From NCBI GenBank assembly GCA_039197765.1, contig JBCCTX010000004.1, forward strand, positions 1 to 64,000: a DNA stretch of 64,000 nucleotides, read 5' to 3'. The DNA is from JBCCTX01 sp039197765. GTDB taxonomy: Bacteria > Bacteroidota > Bacteroidia > J057. The position numbers and the translations under genes were made by a program. Shown here in pieces: positions 8,439 to 16,649 of this stretch. Position 1 is the first letter of the stretch, and every line of letters starts with the position of its first letter. The notes under the pieces are model-generated. The model ran no database searches. It was not told the origin of the DNA and saw only the letters and a program-made list of their open reading frames with translations.

Positions 8439-10046
8439 TCAATCCCGTTTTATAATTTCCTCAACGATTTTTTGCCCAGACTTGAGGTCCTGGATTTCAA
8501 GGATATAGGTCCCTGGAACTACAGAAAGGAGCGAAATCGAGGTAGGATTTCGCTGTTGAAGGATTCGTTTACCCTCCAAATTATAGAGGGAAGCGATAAA
8601 CCTAAGCTGGTCTTGAACCTCAATGTGTACTATTTCCAACGTAGGATTGGGAAAGATTCTCAGGGTTGTATTTGGCAAGGAGTAAATAGAGGTGAGCGTA
8701 TCTTCGGCCGATTCATTGGGGCAGCCTCCCACATTTCCAAAGGAATCAATAGCGGTTTCGGTTCCGTTTTGGATGAGGTCTTGACAAGACCAATCTGCTC
8801 GAATAATGTTTGCTTCTGCTTCCAATTCTGCAAGAATAGCCATTTCTTCCTCACTGAGCGAAGCTATTAGGTTATCCAATTCGGCTAAACTTTCCTCTAT
8901 TCTGTAAAATTCCTGGGAGCCATTGCTATCTTCAATCAGTTTATATCGGTCATTTTTTATCGCCCAGAAAAGCGTCTCACCATCGCGGTAATCTGAATAA
9001 ATATATTTTCGCGACTCCAACGTATTGGGTTGTGAAAGGGATGCCTTAAGGCTGTAACTGTTATGGATCCCCCCTTGTAAGGTATGAGAAGTGATTTCTA
9101 TCAAGGTTGCATATAGGTCTACCGCCTGTGTGAGGCCTGCTTCTTGCTCTCCTGGACGGTCCACCCCTGCCCCACTAAGGATCATAGGAACCCGAAGGCC
9201 CCCTTCAAACATAGTTCCTTTGCCATGCCGATTGGGGAAGTAATCCATAACGCGGCTAGGGGTTCCATTATCCCCAATGAAAATAATCAAGGTGTTTTCA
9301 CGAGTGCTTTGAGTCATGCTGTCTAGTAAACGACCAATTTCATGATCGAGTGCTTCTATGGAAGCCTGGTACAATTGGCGATCTGAAGTAGGATCTTCTA
9401 GGCTGTACAATCCATCTGGAGGAAGCTGAAAAGGCCCATGAGGCGCAATGTGAGACAGCCACAAGAACCAAGGTTGTTCCTGAGCTTCAATCCAGTCGAT
9501 GGCAGAATTTGTCAGGTGGGTAGTGATATACTCCGTCTCTTGGGTCGTGACTCCATTTTCCACTTTTTCCCAACCGTAGTAATCATCAATAGTCCCTCGA
9601 ATCACTCCTTCAAAATGGTCTACTCCATGGGCCATTGGATGGTTAAGATCGACTGGATTGGAAATATGCCATTTGCCGATTACAGCGGTTGAATAAGCGT
9701 CATTCGTAGTACGATTGATGTAAGAGAATATGGACTCGTGTTCCAGGTCTAAATTACCCGGGGGGCGCATCACCCCTGTTTTTATCCCATATTTCCCACT
9801 CATGATGGCTGCTCGGGTAGGGGTACACTGTGGGGTTGCCCAGGTATTGGTATAGGTAAGGCCCTGTACTTGTAAGGCCTGCAAATTGGGAGTCGCAGGC
9901 CTATTCTCAATCATTAAGCCAAAGCCCTCAATTGCATCTATACCGAGGTCATCAGCTATGATGAGAAGGATATTAGGCCTGTTCTCCTGAGCAAATAATA
10001 CACTTGGAAACCATAAAAGTGAAAGAAAATAAAAAACGAATCTCAT
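8439..10046 (-). CDS. Sulfatase (family S1) with T9SS C-terminal sorting domain
   Basis: The start is placed at the ATG at 10046, which gives the signal peptide MRFVFYFLSLLWFPSVLFAQ; the protein is then 535 aa. N-ILLIIADDLG supplies the metal-binding Asp pair, and CTPTR (Cys74) is the formylglycine core. GKWHIS, HIAPHGPF and IGDNGTP are further sulfatase motifs. The last about 75 residues (RIFPNPT... GTYILEI... KIVEEIIK) form a type A T9SS sorting domain, so this enzyme should be secreted or anchored on the cell surface. No other sulfatase in the window has this tail. It needs a formylglycine-generating enzyme, which is not in the window. It is a neighbour of the agarase-like gene. Confidence 0.93.
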   Translation of the reverse strand: MRFVFYFLSLLWFPSVLFAQENRPNILLIIADDLGIDAIEGFGLMIENRPATPNLQALQVQGLTYTNTWATPQCTPTRAAIMSGKYGIKTGVMRPPGNLDLEHESIFSYINRTTNDAYSTAVIGKWHISNPVDLNHPMAHGVDHFEGVIRGTIDDYYGWEKVENGVTTQETEYITTHLTNSAIDWIEAQEQPWFLWLSHIAPHGPFQLPPDGLYSLEDPTSDRQLYQASIEALDHEIGRLLDSMTQSTRENTLIIFIGDNGTPSRVMDYFPNRHGKGTMFEGGLRVPMILSGAGVDRPGEQEAGLTQAVDLYATLIEITSHTLQGGIHNSYSLKASLSQPNTLESRKYIYSDYRDGETLFWAIKNDRYKLIEDSNGSQEFYRIEESLAELDNLIASLSEEEMAILAELEAEANIIRADWSCQDLIQNGTETAIDSFGNVGGCPNESAEDTLTSIYSLPNTTLRIFPNPTLEIVHIEVQDQLRFIASLYNLEGKRILQQRNPTSISLLSVVPGTYILEIQDLKSGQKIVEEIIKRD

Positions 10047-10167
10047 TCCTCGGAAATTTAGATATGAGTACACTCATTTTGACCAGACGTACCCAGGAAT
10101 ATAATTCGAGTCCTAATTCTTCCCAAAGCCTTAGTCCCAATCTGGAAATATTTAAGGGTATTTGGAA

Positions 10168-11175
10168 TTAGTTTCCTAGCAGTTCTATCGCTCGTTCTAG
10201 TTGGGGGTCGATTCCTTGTATCGAATCTTGTGCAGTAATAAACACCTGCTCATCGGGGGGTATTCCTCGCCCCTCAAAACTTACTCCATTTGCATTACTT
10301 GTCAGGGTAGTAGTTAGTCGATAGTTCCATCCATTTGGGAGTTCCCTATAGCTATTGAGGCCCATGCCCCCGGCAGTAAAATCACCAACTGTAGTTATAT
10401 AGGGCTGGATCTCCAAGGGAAGGACGAACAACTCTGCTGCGCTTTGCGTGGATTTATTCATGAGGATCACGATGGGGTTGAGGTATTGGAAAGGGCCAGC
10501 AGGATCTATTCGCCCATCGATCGTATCATCGAAATCGTCATGGTTTGGCCCATTTCTAAATTGAGCTTTTAGGGCTACAAAGGAACGGTCTATAAACCGA
10601 CTAGCAACTGCATAGGAGGATGCTGCTTCTCCTCCTGAATTGCCCCGCATATCCAAAATTAATCCCTCGGTATCCCGTAATTGGGAGAGGATTTCGTCAA
10701 TATCCTCAAAGGCAGCTAAGTCGATCGTTCCACTAAAGGTTTTCACATGAATATATCCCATATTCTCCCCGGAAATGCGCCCCCAACGAAATACGGTGTT
10801 CTCAGATATTGATCCGAGATATCCCTCCAAGGAGCCAATTCCTTTCAAGGAATTGGGATTGTCCGCCCTATATATGGTCCTGCCTACACGAGGAATGACC
10901 AGCCCCACATGTATATCTTCAAATGCGAGTAATATTTGGGTGATTTTCTCCTGAAATTCAACGGGATCCAGGCCTGAATCAATTTCAGAAACAGTAGAAA
11001 CATATACGGAATCCCAGTCTAGGCTCCGGACCGTAAACCCTGCATAATGTTTGTCAAAGTCTTCCCATAATAGTTGAAAAACTGTGGTTTGATCTGTATC
11101 CAGCTCTTCATTAACAAGCACATTTTCACATGCTTGCAGGCTCAAAATAGCTAAAAGAAGTAAATATCGATTCAT
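10168..11175 (-). CDS. S41-family peptidase lipoprotein
   Basis: This 335-aa protein has a lipobox (ILSLQAC, Cys16). The C-terminal-processing-protease core is visible: MGYIHVKTF, GLILDMRGNSGG (about 171-182), ILMNKSTQSAAELF with the likely nucleophile Ser245, and GGMGLNSY. An N-terminal helical S41 cap is present, and no canonical PDZ domain is obvious. It probably cleaves peptides in the periplasm or at the outer membrane. It starts 2 bp after the stop of the beta-barrel gene upstream, indicating translational coupling with it. Confidence 0.87.
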   Translation of the reverse strand: MNRYLLLLAILSLQACENVLVNEELDTDQTTVFQLLWEDFDKHYAGFTVRSLDWDSVYVSTVSEIDSGLDPVEFQEKITQILLAFEDIHVGLVIPRVGRTIYRADNPNSLKGIGSLEGYLGSISENTVFRWGRISGENMGYIHVKTFSGTIDLAAFEDIDEILSQLRDTEGLILDMRGNSGGEAASSYAVASRFIDRSFVALKAQFRNGPNHDDFDDTIDGRIDPAGPFQYLNPIVILMNKSTQSAAELFVLPLEIQPYITTVGDFTAGGMGLNSYRELPNGWNYRLTTTLTSNANGVSFEGRGIPPDEQVFITAQDSIQGIDPQLERAIELLGN

Positions 11176-11177
11176 AT

Positions 11178-11981
11178 TTAGAACGTGTAGGCAATTTTTG
11201 CAGTATACTGACTCATCCCATTTCGGATAGGCAGGAACTTTGGATAATTATAATATCGGAATGCATAATGGGCACCTAGCCTAAAGTGGGTCGATAGCTC
11301 ATAAAAATACTCCAGCCTGACCCTCACATCTCGGAAATCATTCAGGGTTAAGAAATCTCCTGACTTGAGCACTGCATCCACCGGAATTGCATTGGGATCT
11401 TCAACAATTGCTTGAAAAATCTCTTCAGAAAAATCGTTGGGTACACGCATCCGCCCAAGCACATAGCCGACTAAGGGGTAGGATACACGAAATCCAATAT
11501 GGTGTTGGCTGTTAAAATCCCGTTGAAGTGCATACATAGCATTAAGGCTGGTAAAAAAATCTACTGAAATTTCATCTTCAACCAGGAATATATAGTTTCG
11601 AGCGGATAAGAAATTGAAGAGTCCAAGACCTATTTGATGCTTCCATTTCTTATGGGAAATAGTTCTCGAATACCCATAGTCTAAAAAGGCTAGGGTATTC
11701 TCTACCTCACCGAGTGATTGGGTATTGAGTGTAGGAGATAATACTTGGCTAGAAAATCCTACAGAAACCTCATGGGTTTCCCTTTCCCCATTATTCACGA
11801 ATCCCAAATCCAAGAAAAACCCTGATCCACGGTAAACCAGTGGGGAGAATACCTCATCCTGTAGACTGGAATGGATAAGGCCTAATCCAAGACTTATATG
11901 TCTAGTTAAGGAACTAGAATCTTGAGAGAAACCCTCTAGCTGGAAAAATACAATTAGGACCAGAACTACTATTTTTATCAT
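11178..11981 (-). CDS. Predicted outer-membrane beta-barrel protein, unknown function
   Basis: This 267-aa protein has a signal peptide (about 1-19, ending LEGFSQ). The mature part shows alternating hydrophobic/polar strands with aromatic girdles (HISLGLGLIHSSL, HEVSVGFSSQ, HQIGLGLFNF, HHIGFRVSYPLVGY, RLGAHYAFRYYNY) and ends in a terminal Phe (TAKIAYTF), as is typical of BamA-folded barrels. No named family is recognised. It is the first gene of a two-gene unit with the S41 peptidase, with only 2 bp between them. Confidence 0.75.
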   Translation of the reverse strand: MIKIVVLVLIVFFQLEGFSQDSSSLTRHISLGLGLIHSSLQDEVFSPLVYRGSGFFLDLGFVNNGERETHEVSVGFSSQVLSPTLNTQSLGEVENTLAFLDYGYSRTISHKKWKHQIGLGLFNFLSARNYIFLVEDEISVDFFTSLNAMYALQRDFNSQHHIGFRVSYPLVGYVLGRMRVPNDFSEEIFQAIVEDPNAIPVDAVLKSGDFLTLNDFRDVRVRLEYFYELSTHFRLGAHYAFRYYNYPKFLPIRNGMSQYTAKIAYTF

Positions 11982-12031
11982 GTGTTGCTAAACTTTCAGG
12001 TCAGAATTTCAATCTCTTGAATTCACAATCT

Positions 12032-12063
12032 GTTCAATTCACTCTGTTCAATGTTCAATTCAC
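12032..12063 (+). repeat. Two GTTCAATTCAC copies, 21 bp apart
   Basis: Exact copies lie at 12032-12042 and 12053-12063, with a partial GTTCAAT between them. They lie in the divergent gap between the beta-barrel gene (-) and the Spy-like gene (+). Spacing equals two helical turns, which would put both on the same DNA face. Confidence 0.5.
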
Positions 12064-12184
12064 AGGAATTGCCTCTACGAATCCTTCTTCTTTCGCGTAT
12101 CCCAAGCATATAACAAAAATATTTTAAGCGAAACAGCTCAAAAACAATCACATTAAAATTTTAAAACAATTAACGTTAACCATC

Positions 12185-12571
12185 ATGAAATCCGTAAAAA
12201 TTTTGTCATTTTTTCTTGCCTTAGTTGTAGTTGGGTTCCATACCGCAATCGCACAAGACAGCGAAGTAACTCTCACGGCAGAACAAAAAGAGCAGATGAA
12301 GCAAAACTTTGAGGAATTTGCTGCTGTCCTAAACCTTAGTGATGAACAAAAGGCAGACTTTGAAGCCATCACCAAGAAATACACTGGGAAGATGATAGCT
12401 GTAAAAGAGGGTGGGGGGAGCAAACTGAAGAAGTATAAAAAAGTAAAAGCTATCCGCGCAGACAGGAATGCCGAAATGGAAGAACTACTTTCTCCGGACC
12501 AGTACCAAATTTACTTAGACAAACAAGCAGAATTCCAGGAGAAAATGAAAGCCAAGCGCAATCAAATGTAA
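12185..12571 (+). CDS. Spy/LTXXQ-like small periplasmic protein
   Basis: This 128-aa protein has a signal peptide (1-23, ending HTAIAQ). The mature part is all-helical, charged, and has the repeats LTAEQKEQMKQ, LNLSDEQKADFE and LLSPDQYQIYLD, which resemble the L-T-x-x-Q signature of Spy/CpxP-type periplasmic chaperones. A role in envelope stress is inferred from this. It is monocistronic, with a strong hairpin after the stop. Short AT-rich palindromes (TTAAAATTTTAA at 12153, TTAACGTTAA at 12170) lie in the leader. Confidence 0.75.
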   Translation: MKSVKILSFFLALVVVGFHTAIAQDSEVTLTAEQKEQMKQNFEEFAAVLNLSDEQKADFEAITKKYTGKMIAVKEGGGSKLKKYKKVKAIRADRNAEMEELLSPDQYQIYLDKQAEFQEKMKAKRNQM

Positions 12572-12589
12572 TTTGTAACTCTATCTGCG

Positions 12590-12619
12590 AGCATGAACTT
12601 GAATTGACAGGTTCATGCT
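12590..12619. terminator. Bidirectional terminator hairpin
   Basis: AGCATGAAC (12590-12598) and GTTCATGCT (12611-12619) form a perfect 9-bp stem with a 12-nt loop, followed by ATTTTGCT on the plus strand. It lies between two convergent genes, and its right arm overlaps the stop codon of the hydrolase on the minus strand. Confidence 0.7.
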
Positions 12620-13517
12620 ATTTTGCTATTAGAAGTTTTAGCATATCTGTGATAGGAGCCCTATGGGTATGTATACCCGCATGTGAAGCTCCCGGCAGTT
12701 CCTTAAATCTTGAGTCTGGCAATCGTTTTTTCAATTCTAATATTACTCCTTGGAAGATCGGTAGAGACTTATCGCCATACATGATAGTGACCTCCTTCTG
12801 TACAGGAAGTAAATGCTCCACCCCAATTTCTAGTCTGGATTTGTCTTTGGATTGATCTAACCAGGTGGCATAATTAGAGAGGAACATATGTCTCATTCTA
12901 TCATCAAGGGCATCCTCCCAACTGCCCTTGCCAAATGCCACTTCCTCCATAAACAAAATGGTCCCCTGTTCGATTTCTCCTTTTTCCAACAGGGTCTTAG
13001 AAGATTCCAGAGCTTTTTTGGAAGCCGTGAGAATCTCGACATACTCAGGAATTCCCCTTAGTAATCCAAACAGGGGAGGCTCGTAAAGTACCAGGCTGTG
13101 TACTTTCCCAGGATAGCGCTCAGCTAGGCCTATCGCGATATTAGCCCCGTAAGAATGCCCTACGATTATCGCAGATTTATAGCCAAGTGTTTCTATCATA
13201 TTTCCAGCATCATCCACGTCCTGCCAGATACTACCTTGGCCCTTAGGAGTAGGAGACGCACTATGTCCCCTTCTATCATATAATATAATGGGATTGGTAC
13301 TAAATTGAGTCAATTGAGAAGCGACAGGCAGCCAGGAACTGTGATCGTCCCAAGATCCGTGTATGAACACGATAGGAATGCCTTTCCCTTTCTTATGGCG
13401 AAGGGCCAACTCTGCATCCTTACAATTTATGAGTTGGAGAGGATAAGAAAAAGGTTGAGAGAAACTTACACCACTCATAAGCACATTCAAAATTAGCACC
13501 ATTTGACCATACTTCAT
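12618..13517 (-). CDS. Exported alpha/beta-hydrolase
   Basis: This 299-aa protein begins with a signal-like segment (MKYGQMVLILNVLMSGVSFSQ), so it is probably periplasmic. The alpha/beta-hydrolase landmarks are present: oxyanion HGSWDD (residues 53-58), nucleophile elbow GHSYG with Ser122, and a C-terminal ASHAGIHTH segment that should supply the catalytic His. The substrate cannot be named; esters are typical. It is transcribed toward the shared hairpin. The AraC regulator upstream is on the same strand but is separated by about 65 bp. Confidence 0.85.
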   Translation of the reverse strand: MKYGQMVLILNVLMSGVSFSQPFSYPLQLINCKDAELALRHKKGKGIPIVFIHGSWDDHSSWLPVASQLTQFSTNPIILYDRRGHSASPTPKGQGSIWQDVDDAGNMIETLGYKSAIIVGHSYGANIAIGLAERYPGKVHSLVLYEPPLFGLLRGIPEYVEILTASKKALESSKTLLEKGEIEQGTILFMEEVAFGKGSWEDALDDRMRHMFLSNYATWLDQSKDKSRLEIGVEHLLPVQKEVTIMYGDKSLPIFQGVILELKKRLPDSRFKELPGASHAGIHTHRAPITDMLKLLIAK

Positions 13518-13582
13518 TATGGGGAATATTATTTTAGGACGAAATTGCCATGGATCTTCCTAAATTCCCTGGACAGTTTATG

Positions 13583-14437
13583 CTATTCCCTGGATATTTC
13601 TTCCCTAAATGCAGATGCCGATTTTCCTACATTTTGTTTAAAGAAGCGGGAAAAATAATCTGGGTCGGAAAAACCTAAGTCAAAAGCGATTTCTTTGATA
13701 GAATTTGAAGTATAAAGCAGTTGTCTTTTTGCTTCCACTTGTAGTAAGTCTTTCAAAAATACACGAGGCGAAGCGTTGCTGAATCGGTATACGTTCTTGT
13801 ATAATTTACTGTAGGAAACGCCTAAATCCTTTGCTATCTCAGCAATTGACAAGGTCATGCTTAGGTGTTTACCCACATGTTTACAGAACCGAGAAAAAAG
13901 GTGAATCTCTACCGTATCATGTGAATTGGGTTGGGTAGGATGGGACATTTCAAACTCTACCATTAGGAGATTAAGGTAGTGTAAGGCTAGTCGATTATTC
14001 TTTCTGACGGAATATAGGGTCTCCAATAACCACAAAATACGCCTCTGTTCCCCTTCAAAAAATGAACATACGCTTATATGTTGCGAACAAACTGCAAGAC
14101 AGCTAACATTAAGAAATTTAAAGGCTACATCTTCTTTAAAAAATAGTTTAAAGTGAGCGTTTTTCATCATACTATTTTGCTGAGGATGATGGACTTGACC
14201 AGGCCTAATAAAAAGCAATTGTCCTTTGGATAATTCATGTAACTTCCCATCAACCCGATGCCTACTAGTTCCCTCAACCTGGTAGTAAAAGAAAAAGTGA
14301 TTACTTCTGTGGGGTTGGGAGAGTATCTCCAAGGTTTTCCCTGGATAAGGACAATTTTGACTGGAGAACAGGGTGAATGTAGCTATGTTATGATTGGTAA
14401 TTGCCAATATTTCGCTAGTACCTATAAGCTTTTCCAT
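13583..14437 (-). CDS. AraC-family transcriptional regulator
   Basis: This 284-aa protein has an N-terminal cupin-like sensor half (YYQVEGTSRHRVDG, LLFIRPGQVHHP) and a C-terminal AraC DNA-binding half with two helix-turn-helix units (LSIAEIAKDLGVSYSKLYK, and IKEIAFDLGFSDPDYFSRFFK). It is a one-component sensor, and the ligand is unknown. The downstream alpha/beta-hydrolase is a plausible target or cotranscribed gene, judged by proximity only. Confidence 0.9.
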   Translation of the reverse strand: MEKLIGTSEILAITNHNIATFTLFSSQNCPYPGKTLEILSQPHRSNHFFFYYQVEGTSRHRVDGKLHELSKGQLLFIRPGQVHHPQQNSMMKNAHFKLFFKEDVAFKFLNVSCLAVCSQHISVCSFFEGEQRRILWLLETLYSVRKNNRLALHYLNLLMVEFEMSHPTQPNSHDTVEIHLFSRFCKHVGKHLSMTLSIAEIAKDLGVSYSKLYKNVYRFSNASPRVFLKDLLQVEAKRQLLYTSNSIKEIAFDLGFSDPDYFSRFFKQNVGKSASAFREEISRE

Positions 14438-14480
14438 CTGCTGAATTTTCTTAATTAGTCCTCTAGGTAACTGTTAGCTT

Positions 14481-14933
14481 TCAAAGATTCCAAAAAAACC
14501 TTTCCTTAGTTTTAGCTTGTGCACCCAATCTATTATAAAATGATATCGCCCGCTTATTAAATGGGGGCGTCTGCCATTGAATAAGCTTATATCCCATCCT
14601 TTCAGCCTCCTGCCTTACACGTTGCATAAGTTTTGCTCCATACCCCTTTCCCCTTACTTCCTCGGTCAAAAATAGACAATCTATATATAGATAATATGCT
14701 GCATCCCATGTCGAGTATTGTCTCATATAAGTTGTATATCCCTCTATCTTTTCATCCACAACTGATACGAAACCATACAAATCGGGAACCTCTCTAAAAA
14801 ATGCGTTCTCGAGTGCTCTTTTCTTTCCCAAAGGATTAAAACTAGCTCGTTCAAAGCTTGCATGAAGTTGGATAAGTTCTAGCAAACGGGGTATATCCTC
14901 AATTCCTATCGTTCGGATCATAGGTTTATTCAT
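14481..14933 (-). CDS. GNAT-family N-acetyltransferase
   Basis: This 150-aa protein has the GNAT core: IRTIGIEDIPRLLELIQLH at the N-terminus, the acetyl-CoA pyrophosphate-binding loop EEVRGKGYGAKLM (about residues 92-104), and a C-terminal FYNRLGAQ motif typical of the last strand. The acceptor (small amine or protein) is unknown. The ATG overlaps the end of the LysR-type regulator gene by 8 bp, so the two are translationally coupled. Confidence 0.9.
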   Translation of the reverse strand: MNKPMIRTIGIEDIPRLLELIQLHASFERASFNPLGKKRALENAFFREVPDLYGFVSVVDEKIEGYTTYMRQYSTWDAAYYLYIDCLFLTEEVRGKGYGAKLMQRVRQEAERMGYKLIQWQTPPFNKRAISFYNRLGAQAKTKERFFWNL

Positions 14934-15816
14934 TTGAAGTCATCTCAAGGAACTTGGAGACAAAATCTTTGATATATTTTTTTTGAGCATCCTGTCTCCG
15001 TATGGTCAGGTAATGACGCCGCTTTAAACCATTGGCCCCTATCGGGATACGGCGAATATTCTCTGTCAATTGAAAGGATTTTAGGGTCCAGGCTGGAACA
15101 CAAATAATTCCCATATTAGCATTAACCATTTCCAAGGCAACTTCGGTAAGGGGGATCGCCGAAATCTGTTGAGGTAAGCTATCGTTGGGCTTTAGATAGT
15201 GCTGATAAATAGAAACAGTTTCTAATGGAAAGGAGTGAATGATGAGATGAACCTCTTGAAAGTGCTCCGGCTTAAGGAATTCCACCTGACAAAGTGGATT
15301 TTCTTTGTGTGCAAAGGCAAATATTTCGTCCTCTCTAACAGCTTTGTATACTAAGGAATCGTTATCCGTCTTATGGGTAACAATAGCTATATCAATTTCT
15401 TTAGAAAGTAACTTGGGAATGGGTTGATGCGTTGCCTCCAAAATTAAATCTACGGTGACCTCTGGATATAAGAAGCCCATTTTCTGCATGAAGGAAGGAA
15501 GCCCCTGATAAAAAGAGTAGCATTCCGTACTCAGTTTTATAGTTCCAGCTGCCCCCAATCGCAATAGGTCAATTTTATTAAATCCTATCTCTAACTCGTT
15601 CAAAATCCGAATCCCAATCTCGTACAGTTCCTCCCCCTCTTCTGTAAGTTTCCACTTATTGCGAATCCTATGGAATACAGGAAAGCCTAACTGATTCTCT
15701 AGCTCCCTTAGTTGATGACTTAAAGCGGATTGGGTCAAAAACAGTCTATCAGATGACTTTGCGATATTTCCCTCCTCTACAATTGCCTTAATAAGCCTAA
15801 AGTGTTTGAATTCCAT
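14926..15816 (-). CDS. LysR-family regulator, MetR-like
   Basis: The only ATG is at 15816; the in-frame TTG at 15825 is less likely. The product is 296 aa. The N-terminal winged helix reads FKHFRLIKAIVEEGNIAKSS, LTQSALSHQLRELENQLGF, PVFHR, which closely follows the MetR subtype. A periplasmic-binding-like effector domain fills residues about 90-290. It is divergent from the rhodanese gene at 15956. Its own intergenic region contains TGAATAAAATTCA, an exact TGAA-N5-TTCA MetR-type box. It probably autoregulates and activates the rhodanese gene. The effector is unknown; in enterobacterial MetR it is homocysteine. Confidence 0.9.
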   Translation of the reverse strand: MEFKHFRLIKAIVEEGNIAKSSDRLFLTQSALSHQLRELENQLGFPVFHRIRNKWKLTEEGEELYEIGIRILNELEIGFNKIDLLRLGAAGTIKLSTECYSFYQGLPSFMQKMGFLYPEVTVDLILEATHQPIPKLLSKEIDIAIVTHKTDNDSLVYKAVREDEIFAFAHKENPLCQVEFLKPEHFQEVHLIIHSFPLETVSIYQHYLKPNDSLPQQISAIPLTEVALEMVNANMGIICVPAWTLKSFQLTENIRRIPIGANGLKRRHYLTIRRQDAQKKYIKDFVSKFLEMTSNE

Positions 15817-15852
15817 GAATTCCAAGTTATCAAATTATCGATTCCTCTTCTG

Positions 15853-15865
15853 TGAATAAAATTCA
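15853..15865. promoter_or_regulatory. MetR-type operator TGAA-N5-TTCA
   Basis: TGAATAAAATTCA fits the established MetR consensus TGAA-N5-TTCA exactly and also the general LysR T-N11-A rule. It lies 37 bp upstream of the LysR gene start and about 90 bp upstream of the divergent rhodanese start, in the position expected for autoregulation plus activation. Confidence 0.6.
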
Positions 15866-15955
15866 TACGGGTTCAAATTATCTTCAACTTCATTCTATCG
15901 AAAGAGAATATCGAATTACCATCTTGCAGCATATTCCCATCTTTAATTAAATTCT

Positions 15956-16348
15956 ATGCAAGCACAAATCGAATTTTATCAAAACAAATTGGCCTTCGAA
16001 ATGGATCCAGCTGACCTATTTGCCGCACTGGAAACCTCCACTGATTATGTTGTTGTTGATACACGGAAAGCCCACGGATATGAAAAGGAACATATTCCTT
16101 CTGCTGTCCATTTACCACACGGCCAAATAAATGAAGTATCCACACAACATCTCGATAAAAGTAAAACCTATGTCTGCTATTGTGATGGAATTGGCTGCAA
16201 TGCTTCTACAAGAGGGGCATTAAAGATGGCTAAATTAGGATTTAAAGCAAAAGAACTAATAGGAGGAATTGAATGGTGGAAGTTTGATGGATATGCTACA
16301 ACGGGTAACAACGCGACAGTAGGAAGTATGGTACAGTGTGCCTGCTAG
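15956..16348 (+). CDS. Rhodanese-like domain protein
   Basis: This 130-aa single-domain protein has no signal peptide. It carries VVVDTRKAHGYEKEHIPSAVHLP, the usual rhodanese CH2A motif, and an active-site loop CDGIGCNASTRGA with catalytic Cys76 and a further Cys81. GGIEWWKFDGY follows. The protein ends in an unusual CxC pair (VQCAC). It should transfer sulfane sulfur, possibly in thiol or sulfur detoxification. The divergent MetR-like regulator and MetR-type site suggest control by sulfur amino-acid status, which is an inference. Confidence 0.9.
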   Translation: MQAQIEFYQNKLAFEMDPADLFAALETSTDYVVVDTRKAHGYEKEHIPSAVHLPHGQINEVSTQHLDKSKTYVCYCDGIGCNASTRGALKMAKLGFKAKELIGGIEWWKFDGYATTGNNATVGSMVQCAC

Positions 16349-16649
16349 AAGGAGGTAGGGCCACCATCGGCCAGGAATACGGATTTATCCTACCTCTAAG
16401 CAACACTTTAAGGAAAATTAAGTGTAGCAGACCTACTGCTTTTAATCGGCTGCCTCAAATGTCTTCTGAGCATTTGAGGCAGTATTCGTCTATCTACGGA
16501 CCTTAATCATAATCCTGGTTCAATTCACCTATCCATATGTTCAATTCCCCTTAATCTCCCCAATACGTTTCTGCATAAAGGCGTAGAATTCGTTATCAAA
16601 TTCAAGTTCACAAATCAATGCAAAAATTTACGCCTAAAACTACGGAACG
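16349..16649. other. Intergenic region with hairpins and motif copy
   Basis: Just after the rhodanese stop, GAGGTAGG (16352-16359) pairs with CCTACCTC (16389-16396) around a 29-nt loop. A second, stronger hairpin follows at 16450-16482. A GTTCAATTCAC copy lies at 16518-16528, and GTTCAATTCCC at 16539. The efflux operon promoter must lie in the last about 150 bp; no clear consensus was seen. Confidence 0.5.
16450..16482. terminator. Perfect 12-bp hairpin, probable terminator
   Basis: CTGCCTCAAATG (16450-16461) and CATTTGAGGCAG (16471-16482) form a perfect 12-bp stem with a 9-nt loop. It stands between the rhodanese gene and the efflux operon. A U-tract after the stem is weak, so a terminator role is probable but not certain. 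Confidence 0.6.

Noticed and set aside
8472..8870. 132-aa plus-strand open frame
   Set aside because: It is antisense to the T9SS tail and C-terminal part of the sulfatase and shows no motif.
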